Position numbers and translations under genes: made by a program. The notes beneath the pieces were generated by a model. That model had not been told where the DNA came from. It searched no databases and saw only the letters and a program-made list of their open reading frames with translations. From Coriobacteriales bacterium (GTDB lineage: Bacteria; Actinomycetota; Coriobacteriia; Coriobacteriales; UBA8131), in the NCBI GenBank assembly GCA_031254255.1, contig JAIRUT010000123.1, forward strand, positions 1-10,050: DNA of 10,050 nucleotides, written 5' to 3'. The stretch's first letter is position 1. Every line of letters begins with the position of its first letter. Below, one piece after another: positions 1 to 6,544 of this stretch.

Positions 1-1
1 A

Positions 2-1462
2 ATGGATAACTTTAGTAAACAGGAGATTTTAAGTGTCGGGATCGACATCGGGACATCAACGACCCAGTTGGTGTTCACGAAGATCATGCTCAAGAATTTG
101 GCATCGGCCTTCAATATCGCCCGCATCGCCATCGTTGGCAAGACGATCATCTATCGTAGTGAGATCTACTTCACACCCCTGACCGCTGATGACCGGATTG
201 ACATGGATTCTGTCCTGCAGATCATCGATCGTGAATACCGCCACGCTGGCATCGAGAAAACAGACATCGACATCGGTGCGGTGATCATCACGGGCGAGAC
301 CGCCCGTCGTGCCAATGCCCGGGAAGCGGCGGCCAAACTCAGCAGTTATGCTGGCGATTTTGTAGTGGCAACAGCTGGGCCGGAGCTGGAAAGCATCATC
401 GCCGGCAAAGGCGCCGGGGCTGATAGGTATTCCAAAGACCATAAGGCGGTAGTCGCCAATATAGATATTGGTGGAGGCACCTCAAATATTGCGGTCTTTG
501 ACCGTGGCGATGCCATTGGTGCTGGCTGTCTGGATATCGGTGGTCGTCAGGTCAAGCTGGATCGTGACAACACCGTTATCTACATCAACGAGAAGATCGC
601 AAAGATCATCGAGCAGGAACGGTTGGGAATTACACTCGGCACCAAGGCGAATGCTTGTGAGCTGAGGAAGCTGGCCCGGATCATGGTCAACCAACTGGCG
701 GCCTCTGTTGGCCTTTGCCCACGTGACGCCTATTTCGAAATGATGCTGACCATCAAAGACATGCCATTGGCCACGCAGCCTGATTTCATCATGTTCTCAG
801 GCGGGGTAGCAGACATTTACTACCGTCAAAGCATCTGTGATGAGGATGTCTTCCGCTATCAGGATATGGGGGTCATCCTCGCAGAGGAATTGCGTAATTC
901 GAGCGTATTTGCCAACAGCACCACGATCGTCGTGGCCGAGCCGGAGGAGACCATCAGGGCAACAGTTGTCGGGGCTGGTTCGCATACCGCCAACATCAGC
1001 GGCACCACAGTGACCTTTGATCGCGAAGCGCTGCCGCTGAAGAATGTGCCGGTGATCAGGATTCCGGATTCCGTCGATCCTGCTGATTCAATATTTGCCG
1101 ATGAAATCGCCAAGCGAATCAAGTGGTTTGAGCTGGAGGGGGAGTTACCCCAGCTGGCCCTGGCTTTCAAAGGCATCAGTTCTCCAGATTTCTCAACTGT
1201 CGAGCTCATTGCCCGACATCTTATAAAGGCCATGGTCAATATTCTGCAGGCGGGTCAGAGCCTGATCATCTTGGTGGAAGAAGACATGGCCAAGGCGCTC
1301 GGGCAGACCCTGAAGCGCCTTTTGGCGTTGGATGGTTGGAAAAATTGCGTGGTCTGCATCGACAGCGTGGAAGCTGGGGAAGGAGATTACATCGATATTG
1401 GTAACCCTATCGCTGGCGGGATGGTCCTGCCGGTGATTGTTAAGACACTGATCTTCAAGTGA
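2..1462 (+). CDS. eutA: Ethanolamine ammonia-lyase reactivating factor EutA
   Basis: EutA is an ATP-dependent chaperone-like factor that exchanges inactivated cobalamin on ethanolamine ammonia-lyase for fresh adenosylcobalamin. The 486-residue product has two nucleotide-binding signatures of the actin/Hsp70-like ATPase fold: GIDIGTSTTQ at residues 13-22 (phosphate 1) and NIDIGGGTSN at 153-162 (phosphate 2). The stretches ITGETARRANAR, DFVVATAGPELESIIAGKGAGA and the C-terminal GDYIDIGNP...GG.VLPVIVKTL match E. coli EutA as I recall it. Length is close to the E. coli protein (about 467). The ATG at base 2 gives an N-terminus that aligns with known EutA proteins, so the gene is probably complete, but its ribosome binding site lies outside the window. 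It stops 18 nt before eutB, consistent with co-transcription with the enzyme it services. Confidence 0.95.
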   Translation: MDNFSKQEILSVGIDIGTSTTQLVFTKIMLKNLASAFNIARIAIVGKTIIYRSEIYFTPLTADDRIDMDSVLQIIDREYRHAGIEKTDIDIGAVIITGETARRANAREAAAKLSSYAGDFVVATAGPELESIIAGKGAGADRYSKDHKAVVANIDIGGGTSNIAVFDRGDAIGAGCLDIGGRQVKLDRDNTVIYINEKIAKIIEQERLGITLGTKANACELRKLARIMVNQLAASVGLCPRDAYFEMMLTIKDMPLATQPDFIMFSGGVADIYYRQSICDEDVFRYQDMGVILAEELRNSSVFANSTTIVVAEPEETIRATVVGAGSHTANISGTTVTFDREALPLKNVPVIRIPDSVDPADSIFADEIAKRIKWFELEGELPQLALAFKGISSPDFSTVELIARHLIKAMVNILQAGQSLIILVEEDMAKALGQTLKRLLALDGWKNCVVCIDSVEAGEGDYIDIGNPIAGGMVLPVIVKTLIFK

Positions 1463-1480
1463 CCTACGAAGGAGTTGATT

Positions 1481-2848
1481 ATGAAGCTTAAGACGGTAAT
1501 GTTCGGAACAACGTACCAGTTCAAGGACCTGAATGAGGTCCAGGCGAAAGCCAGTGAACAAAAATCCGGGGATGAGCTTGCCGGGTTGGCGGCCCTAAGC
1601 CGGGAGGAGCGGGCAGCGGCAAAGATCATCCTCTCAGAGACACCACTCTCAGATATCCGCAACCATCCGGCAGTTCCCTATGAGATCGATGATGTGACCC
1701 GTGTTATCCAAGACCAGGTGAACGAGACGGTCTATCGCGAGATCCAGAACTGGACAGTTGGTGAACTGCGTAACTTCCTGATGGAATATAGCTCCACCGG
1801 CCCAGTTATCAAGCGCGTTTGTGCCGGTCTGACCAGCGAGATGATCGCAGCTGTGACAAAGGTCATGTCCAACATGGATCTGGTCTATGCGGCCAGCAAA
1901 CTGGACTTCACTACCCGTTGCGTCACTGAACTTGGTCTGCACAATGTGGCCATGTGCCGGGCTTTGCCGAACCATTCCACAGATGACATCGATGCCATCT
2001 TTGCCGAGGCCTACGAGGCATTGTGCTATGGCATTGGCGACGCGATGATCGGCGTGAACCCTGTGCAGGATACCGTGGAATCCACCACATATCTCCAAAA
2101 CAAGCTCTATGAGCTGCGCATGAAGTGGGAGATTCCGACCCAGAACTGCGTGCTCTCGCACATTACCACACAGGTCGCAGCGATGAAGAAGGGTGCTCCG
2201 ACCGACATGATCTTCCAATCCTTAGCTGGCACCCAGAAGGCCAATGAGTCCTTTGGCATCAGTATCGACATCCTCGATGAGGCCTATGCCTTGGGAAAGG
2301 AACTCTGCGTATCTGGTGCCAAGAATCCGATGTATTTCGAGACCGGCGAAGGTTCGGAGCTTTCCGCCAATGCCCACATGGGTGTGGATGAGCTGACCCT
2401 TGAAGCTCGGACCTATGGCCTCGCCAAACGCTACGATCCTTTCACGATGATGTCCGTCGTCGGTTTCATCGGCCCCGAATACATATACGACTCCGTCCAG
2501 CAGCTGCGCGGCGGCTTGGAAGAGCTCTTCATGGGCAAGATGCATCTGATTCCGATGGGCGTCGACGTCTGCTACACGAATCACATGCCAGCCAGCCAAA
2601 ACGATTCCGAGACCTTGGCCATGCTCGTCGGCTTGGCCAAGATGCCCTATTACGTGACCTCGCCGATGGGCGACGATGTGATGCTCAACTACCAGCTGCT
2701 CGGCAACCATGACTACCAGACGGTGCTGGAACTGACCGGACTGCGCCGACATCCGGCCTTTGAGAAGTGGCTGCAGAAGATGGAGATCTTAGACGACAAG
2801 TTGATGCCCACCGAGCGCTTCGGCGACGCCTCGATATTCCTGCAATAA
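1481..2848 (+). CDS. eutB: Ethanolamine ammonia-lyase large subunit EutB, with altered substrate pocket
   Basis: This is the TIM-barrel catalytic subunit of adenosylcobalamin-dependent ethanolamine ammonia-lyase, which converts an amino alcohol to aldehyde plus ammonia. I use the ATG at 1481 (455 residues; E. coli has 453), preceded by GAAGGAG at 1468-1474; an in-frame TTG at 1475 would overlap the spacer. Conserved stretches include IQDQVNETVY, IGDAMIGVNPV, MYFETGEGSELSA, VVGFIGPEY, FMGKM and GDDVMLNYQ. Numbering is the same as in E. coli EutB through the active site: Arg160, Asn193, Glu287 and Asp362 are kept. Gln162, which contacts the substrate hydroxyl and amino groups in the E. coli structure, is Leu (codon TTG 1964-1966), and pocket residue Met392 is Val (GTG 2654-2656). 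The usual GTFSARLQPN segment reads NVAMCRALPN here. The family is certain; the substrate is not, and a related amino alcohol is possible. Confidence 0.95.
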   Translation: MKLKTVMFGTTYQFKDLNEVQAKASEQKSGDELAGLAALSREERAAAKIILSETPLSDIRNHPAVPYEIDDVTRVIQDQVNETVYREIQNWTVGELRNFLMEYSSTGPVIKRVCAGLTSEMIAAVTKVMSNMDLVYAASKLDFTTRCVTELGLHNVAMCRALPNHSTDDIDAIFAEAYEALCYGIGDAMIGVNPVQDTVESTTYLQNKLYELRMKWEIPTQNCVLSHITTQVAAMKKGAPTDMIFQSLAGTQKANESFGISIDILDEAYALGKELCVSGAKNPMYFETGEGSELSANAHMGVDELTLEARTYGLAKRYDPFTMMSVVGFIGPEYIYDSVQQLRGGLEELFMGKMHLIPMGVDVCYTNHMPASQNDSETLAMLVGLAKMPYYVTSPMGDDVMLNYQLLGNHDYQTVLELTGLRRHPAFEKWLQKMEILDDKLMPTERFGDASIFLQ

Positions 2849-2869
2849 ATGTGAAGGAGATGAGAAACC

Positions 2870-3832
2870 ATGTTCAATGAAGATGCATTACGGGACTCCA
2901 TCCGCACGCTCGTGTCGGATGTGATTCGCGAGGAGGTTGTCAAGAATGGCGGTAGCAGCGCGGGCACTGCGCCTGGTCTGGCTGGTCAGGCCGGTCAGGC
3001 TGGACAGTCACCGAATCCTATTCCAGTTACCGCTGCCTCGAATCTGCCGAGCACCGAGACGGTCGAGGAGGTTCCGGATGCCACGCTGATAACCATGGAG
3101 GATACATTCTGGGTTCCCAACGCCCACGACGAAGAGGGCTATCGGAGGATGAAGCAGTTCACATCCGGGCGCCTTGGAATCTGGCGTGCCGGTCCACGGC
3201 CCTTGACCAAGGCCTACGTGCGCGCCAAGGCAGATCATGCCGCAGCTCAGGGAACAGTTTGGTCCAATGTGGGCGAGCAGGTCATCAGTTCGTTGGGGTT
3301 CATTCCGTTGCAAAGCCGTTCGGCTGACAAGGCTGAGTATCTGAAAAAGCCGCCGACTGGTAAACGTCTGACCGACGAGTCAGTGGAGATCGTCAAGAAG
3401 AATGCCCAGACCGGCAAGCAAGTGCAGATCGTCTTCTCCGACGGACTTTCCTCCAAGGCCATTGAAAAAAATGCCAAGGACTTTCTGCCTGCTTTGAAGC
3501 AGGGTCTTCAGGCCTTTGGCATCAGTGTTGCCGATCCGATCTTCTTCGTCAACAACGGGCGTGTTGCTGTCTCTGAGGAGATCGGCGAGCTGACCGATGC
3601 TGAGGTAGTAATCATGCTCACCGGCGAGCGCCCCGGTCTGAACTCCCAGACATCAATGGGTGCCTACCTGGCCTACAGGCCGACGATCGGCATGGAGGAG
3701 TCCCGACGTACCGTGATCTCCAACATTCATGCCAAGGGTACCCCACCGGTGGAAGCCGGTGCCCAGATTGCAGAACTAGCGCAATCAATGCTTCAACACA
3801 AGATGTCCGGCGTCGATTTGAAACTTGTTTAA
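2870..3832 (+). CDS. eutC: Ethanolamine ammonia-lyase small subunit EutC
   Basis: EutC is the small subunit that helps bind cobalamin in the EutB6C6 complex. The product is 320 residues against about 295 in E. coli; the extra length is at the N-terminus. Residues 1-26 form a likely amphipathic helix (MFNEDALRDSIRTLVSDVI...), the position of the known BMC-targeting segment of EutC. A Gly/Ala/Gln/Ser-rich linker follows (about 27-60), containing the repeat GLAGQAGQAGQS at 36-47. The catalytic part starts near residue 65 and has family signatures: SGRLGIWRAGPRPLT, VFSDGLSSKAI, ADPIFFVNNGRVAV, GERPGLNSQTSMGAYLAY and ISNIHAKGTPPVEAG. The start has GAAGGAGA at 2853-2860, nine bases upstream. It begins 21 nt after eutB, as expected for subunits made together. 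Confidence 0.95.
   Translation: MFNEDALRDSIRTLVSDVIREEVVKNGGSSAGTAPGLAGQAGQAGQSPNPIPVTAASNLPSTETVEEVPDATLITMEDTFWVPNAHDEEGYRRMKQFTSGRLGIWRAGPRPLTKAYVRAKADHAAAQGTVWSNVGEQVISSLGFIPLQSRSADKAEYLKKPPTGKRLTDESVEIVKKNAQTGKQVQIVFSDGLSSKAIEKNAKDFLPALKQGLQAFGISVADPIFFVNNGRVAVSEEIGELTDAEVVIMLTGERPGLNSQTSMGAYLAYRPTIGMEESRRTVISNIHAKGTPPVEAGAQIAELAQSMLQHKMSGVDLKLV
2975..3010 (+). repeat. Degenerate 9-bp tandem repeat in the eutC linker
   Basis: Four consecutive 9-base units, GGTCTGGCT, GGTCAGGCC, GGTCAGGCT and GGACAGTCA, encode GLA-GQA-GQA-GQS at residues 36-47 of EutC. The units lie in frame, so gain or loss of one would alter only the length of the flexible linker between the targeting helix and the catalytic domain. 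Units two and three differ at a single base. Confidence 0.75.
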
Positions 3833-3846
3833 GGGGGACGGTAAAA

Positions 3847-4503
3847 ATGCAAGGAGATATCATCCGTGCAAAGCTTGTCTGCCAGAAGATTATCCCCAGC
3901 GTGGACGCAGGGCTTGCCAAAAGGATGAATTTGACGGAAGGACAGAGGAGCCTGGCCTTGTTCACGGCCTCTGTGGATGACATTACTTTCGTTGCCGCAG
4001 ATGAGGCAACCAAGAAGGCCGACGTCAAGGTCGTTTACTGCGAGAGTACATTCTCCGCCCTGGATGACCCCTATGCCAAGCTCTCCGGCGAGGCTATCGC
4101 CATCTTGGCTGGGTCGAACCCGGCCGAGGTACAAGCAGGTTTGGAAGCTGCTGTTGACCATGTTGCCAACGGAGCGTTCTACATCAATGCCGACGAAGCA
4201 GGTGAGTCGATCTACATGGCACATACCATCTCGGCCTGCGGAAGCTATTTTGCCGAAATGTGCAATGTCCAAGTCGGCACAGCGCTGGCCTACTGCATGG
4301 CACCTCCGGTTGAGATGTTTTATGCAGTGGATGCTGCTCTGAAGGCAGCCGATGTCCGCATCGTGGAATTTTATAACCCGCCGCTGAACACCACCAATAT
4401 ATCCGGTGCCATCATGGCCGGGACTCAGTCTGCTTGTCGGGCTGCCTGTGATGCATTTGCATCAGCCTGCATATACGTAGCAAATAATCCAATAGAGGTA
4501 TGA
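3847..4503 (+). CDS. eutL: BMC shell protein EutL (tandem-domain trimer)
   Basis: EutL is a trimeric shell protein made of two circularly permuted BMC domains. It forms facets of the microcompartment and has a pore that can be gated. The product is 218 residues, against 219 for E. coli EutL. Shared features include SVDDITFVAADEATKKA (residues 42-58; the Asp44-Asp45 pair lies in the small-pore region of known EutL), SGEAIAILAGSNPAEVQAGL, the second-domain block AYCMAPPVE..YAVDAALKAADV and the C-terminal GTQSACRAACDAFASA. The ATG at 3847 follows the GGGGGAC region at 3834-3840, and the gene begins 14 nt after eutC. EutL is characteristic of eut-type compartments, so its presence argues that the shell is of Eut rather than Pdu type. 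Confidence 0.95.
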   Translation: MQGDIIRAKLVCQKIIPSVDAGLAKRMNLTEGQRSLALFTASVDDITFVAADEATKKADVKVVYCESTFSALDDPYAKLSGEAIAILAGSNPAEVQAGLEAAVDHVANGAFYINADEAGESIYMAHTISACGSYFAEMCNVQVGTALAYCMAPPVEMFYAVDAALKAADVRIVEFYNPPLNTTNISGAIMAGTQSACRAACDAFASACIYVANNPIEV

Positions 4504-4544
4504 ACATGAAGACAAGCATGAAAAGAAAGGAGGATGATGAATGA
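4500..4544 (+). CDS. Possible 14-codon mini-ORF bridging eutL and eutE
   Basis: An ATG at 4500-4502 overlaps the eutL stop (ATGA, 4500-4503). It opens a frame reading MNMKTSMKRKEDDE and ends in TGA at 4542-4544, overlapping the eutE start (ATGA, 4541-4544). In-frame ATGs at 4506 and 4518 are alternative starts; GAGG at 4495-4498 is better spaced for 4506. The AAAGGAGG used by eutE lies inside the frame. The peptide is Lys/Glu/Asp-rich and resembles nothing I know. It may serve only to carry ribosomes from eutL to eutE, or be chance. Confidence 0.25.
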   Translation: MNMKTSMKRKEDDE

Positions 4545-6115
4545 CCAAGCTGATTGACAAGGACTTGTTGTCAGTTCAGGAGACCCGAGATCTTCTGCGC
4601 CAAGCAACTGCGGCTCAGGCCAAGCTCGCCAAGATGAGTCAGACAGAGGTGGATACCATCTGCCTGGCCATCAAGGACGCTGCATTGGCAAATGCTGAGC
4701 GGTTGGGAAAGATGGCCAACGAGGAGACCGGATACGGCAAGGCGCCGGACAAGGCCATCAAGAACTATTTTGCTGCACAGGTCGTCTATGACTACATCAA
4801 GGACATGAAAACTGTCGGAATCGTCAATCATGATGAAGAGCATAGGCTCTTCGAAGTGGCTGTGCCGGTTGGCGTTATTGCCGGATTGATTCCCTCTACA
4901 AATCCGACGTCGACGGTTATCTACAAGGCATTGGTTGCCATCAAAGCCGGTAACGCGATTATCTTTTCGCCGCATCCTGGCGCGAAGAACTGCATCATCG
5001 AGACCGTGGAGGTTGTCAGGCGGGCGGCTGAGGCTGCCGGTCTGCCAGCCGGATGCATCAGCGTTTTGAAGCAAGCCACAAAAGAGGGTACAGACGAGCT
5101 GCTCTGCAACAGGCAGACCTGCCTGATTCTGGCAACCGGTGGTGAGGCAATGGTCAGGGCAGCCTATTCCTCCGGCAATCCGGCCATCGGCGTCGGTCCG
5201 GGTAATGGGCCTGCCTATATCGAGAAGAGCGCCGACGTCCCACTTGCCGTAAAACGCATCATCGACTCCAAGACCTTTGACAATGGCGTGATCTGCGCTT
5301 CCGAGCAGTCAATCATTGTCGAGCGGGAGACCGAGGCCCCTGTCCTCGCTGAACTGCAGAAGCAGGGCTGCTACCTGCTCAGTGAAGAGGAGAAGCAAAA
5401 AGTCGATGCCATCCTGATGACGGCGAATATGACCCCAAATCAGGCGGTTGTCGGGAAAACGGCGGTTCAGGTAGCTGAGATCGCTGGGGTGATAGTGCCT
5501 CAGGAGACAAAACTGCTGATCGGCCGGGAAACCCAAGTCGGCAAAAAGATACCCTTCTCGCGCGAGAAACTCTGTCCGGTATTGGCCTTTTTTGTGGTCA
5601 ATGACTGGCAGGAAGCCTGCGCCTTGGCCATCAAAATACTGAACAACGAAGGTGCTGGACACACCATGATCATGCACTCCAACAATGCGGATCTGATTCG
5701 CGAGTTTGCATTGGAGAAGCCAGTCAGCCGCCTGCTGATCAACACACCCGGAGCGCTCGGCGGCATCGGTGCGACAACCATGCTCGCACCCGCCCTTACA
5801 CTGGGCTGCGGTGCAGTTGGTGGCAGCTCCACGTCAGACAACATCACACCGCAAAATCTCCTCAACTTCCGGCGTATCGCCTATGGCACCCAGGAGCTGG
5901 CCGACATTCGCCAGTCTGTGTCCATGGCGACCAAGGCTGGCGGCCAGGGAGCTCAGGCATACCAGAAGCTGAGCCCAAGCTCTGAGCACCCATGCAGGGA
6001 AAGTGCTGTTTCGCAGACAGTCACAAGCTCGGTTTTCAGCGTCGACGAAGAAGATCAGATCACCTCATTGGTTGACCTGATCTATGCAAAACTCAAGGAC
6101 CAAAAGATTATTTAG
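4541..6115 (+). CDS. eutE: CoA-acylating aldehyde dehydrogenase EutE with C-terminal targeting helix
   Basis: The enzyme oxidises acetaldehyde (or a similar aldehyde) to acyl-CoA with NAD+ and CoA inside the compartment. The product is 524 residues against about 467 for E. coli EutE. The catalytic nucleophile is Cys252 in NGVICASEQ. Other family blocks are AVPVGVIAGLIPSTNPTST, KAGNAIIFSPHPGAKNC, ATGGEAMVRAAYSSGNPAIG, GVGPGNGPAYIEKSADV and the C-terminal GGIGATTMLAPALTLGCGAVGGSS. Unlike E. coli EutE, the N-terminus starts almost directly at the catalytic domain. At the other end is a Ser/Gln-rich linker (about 470-500) and a terminal amphipathic helix, EEDQITSLVDLIYAKLKDQK at 503-522, typical of an encapsulation peptide. 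The start follows AAAGGAGG at 4526-4533. PduP-like specificity for propionaldehyde cannot be excluded from sequence alone. Confidence 0.94.
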   Translation: MTKLIDKDLLSVQETRDLLRQATAAQAKLAKMSQTEVDTICLAIKDAALANAERLGKMANEETGYGKAPDKAIKNYFAAQVVYDYIKDMKTVGIVNHDEEHRLFEVAVPVGVIAGLIPSTNPTSTVIYKALVAIKAGNAIIFSPHPGAKNCIIETVEVVRRAAEAAGLPAGCISVLKQATKEGTDELLCNRQTCLILATGGEAMVRAAYSSGNPAIGVGPGNGPAYIEKSADVPLAVKRIIDSKTFDNGVICASEQSIIVERETEAPVLAELQKQGCYLLSEEEKQKVDAILMTANMTPNQAVVGKTAVQVAEIAGVIVPQETKLLIGRETQVGKKIPFSREKLCPVLAFFVVNDWQEACALAIKILNNEGAGHTMIMHSNNADLIREFALEKPVSRLLINTPGALGGIGATTMLAPALTLGCGAVGGSSTSDNITPQNLLNFRRIAYGTQELADIRQSVSMATKAGGQGAQAYQKLSPSSEHPCRESAVSQTVTSSVFSVDEEDQITSLVDLIYAKLKDQKII

Positions 6116-6138
6116 CCTGCACTGACAATCAGTACAGG
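6116..6138 (+). promoter_or_regulatory. Intergenic hairpin between eutE and eutM
   Basis: CCTGCACTGA (6116-6125) and TCAGTACAGG (6129-6138) pair at nine of ten positions around the loop CAA, with one C-A mismatch. The stem starts directly after the eutE stop codon. No run of T follows, so it is not a standard intrinsic terminator. It could stabilise the downstream eutM message, mark a processing site or cause partial attenuation. The loop does not match the hexanucleotide A1/G4 loop of EutV (ANTAR) antitermination sites. Confidence 0.5.
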
Positions 6139-6171
6139 TAAGGAAAACAATTCAATTCAGGAGGTAAGAAA

Positions 6172-6450
6172 ATGGAAGGTTTGGTTGCATTGGGAATGAT
6201 CGAGACCAAGGGATTGGTTGGAGCAGTGGAAGCTGCAGATGCCATGGTCAAGGCGGCAAATGTCACTTTGATCGGCAAGGAACATGTTGGCGGCGGTCTG
6301 GTGACCGTGATGGTTCGCGGTGATGTAGGGGCCGTGAAAGCCGCAACTGATGCTGGTGCTGCGGCAGCCGATCGTGTCGGCGAGCTGATCTCGATACATG
6401 TCATTCCGCGTCCGCATGCTGACGTCGAAAAGATTCTGCCCAAGAACTAA
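6172..6450 (+). CDS. eutM: BMC hexameric shell protein EutM (PduA-like)
   Basis: This small single-domain BMC-H protein of 92 residues forms the hexagonal facet tiles of the shell. It opens with the classic [20 protein letters not shown] and contains [19 protein letters not shown] and [15 protein letters not shown], which match both EutM and PduA. The C-terminal half ([19 protein letters not shown], then VEKILPK) is closer to PduA as I recall it. The pore loop reads KEHVGGG at residues 36-42, against KQIGGG in E. coli EutM and EKIGSG in PduA, so a His and a Glu lie near the pore. The ribosome binding site CAGGAGGT (6158-6165) is the closest to consensus in the window, fitting an abundant structural protein. 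I call it eutM by context. Confidence 0.93.
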   Translation: MEGLVALGMIETKGLVGAVEAADAMVKAANVTLIGKEHVGGGLVTVMVRGDVGAVKAATDAGAAAADRVGELISIHVIPRPHADVEKILPKN

Positions 6451-6544
6451 TGGACGATGCGGACCTCTTCATTTGATGTGATTCAAGTCGCAGGCTCTGA
6501 TGGGCTTGCTTCTTGGGTCACAAAAAAGACAAAAAGGTGAATCG
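6451..6544 (+). other. 94-nt intergenic region between eutM and eutT
   Basis: This is the longest gap in the window. It ends in a purine-rich run with the eutT ribosome binding site AAGGTG (6534-6539). Only a weak imperfect hairpin (CAAG 6484-6487 with CTTG 6505-6508, inner CAG/CTG) is visible, without a T-tract. I see no convincing promoter, terminator or EutV-type dual hairpin. An in-frame ATG at 6500 would extend eutT by 15 residues but has no good ribosome binding site. Confidence 0.5.

Noticed and set aside
56-442. Long open frames on the minus strand across the window, for example opposite eutA, eutB and pntA
   Set aside because: They lie opposite well-supported genes, have no ribosome binding sites or recognisable domains, and are explained by the codon use of the plus-strand genes.
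1475-1483. TTG start for eutB six bases upstream of the chosen ATG
   Set aside because: The ATG at 1481 has ideal spacing from GAAGGAG and yields MKLKT, matching EutB proteins; the TTG would sit against the ribosome binding site.
6484-6508. Possible terminator or EutV-type antiterminator between eutM and eutT
   Set aside because: The stem is only four to six pairs with mismatches, no T-tract follows, and no hexaloop with A1 and G4 is present.
6500-6544. N-terminal extension of eutT from the ATG at 6500
   Set aside because: No good ribosome binding site precedes it, and the extra residues do not match EutT, which starts at MKLITE-like sequence.
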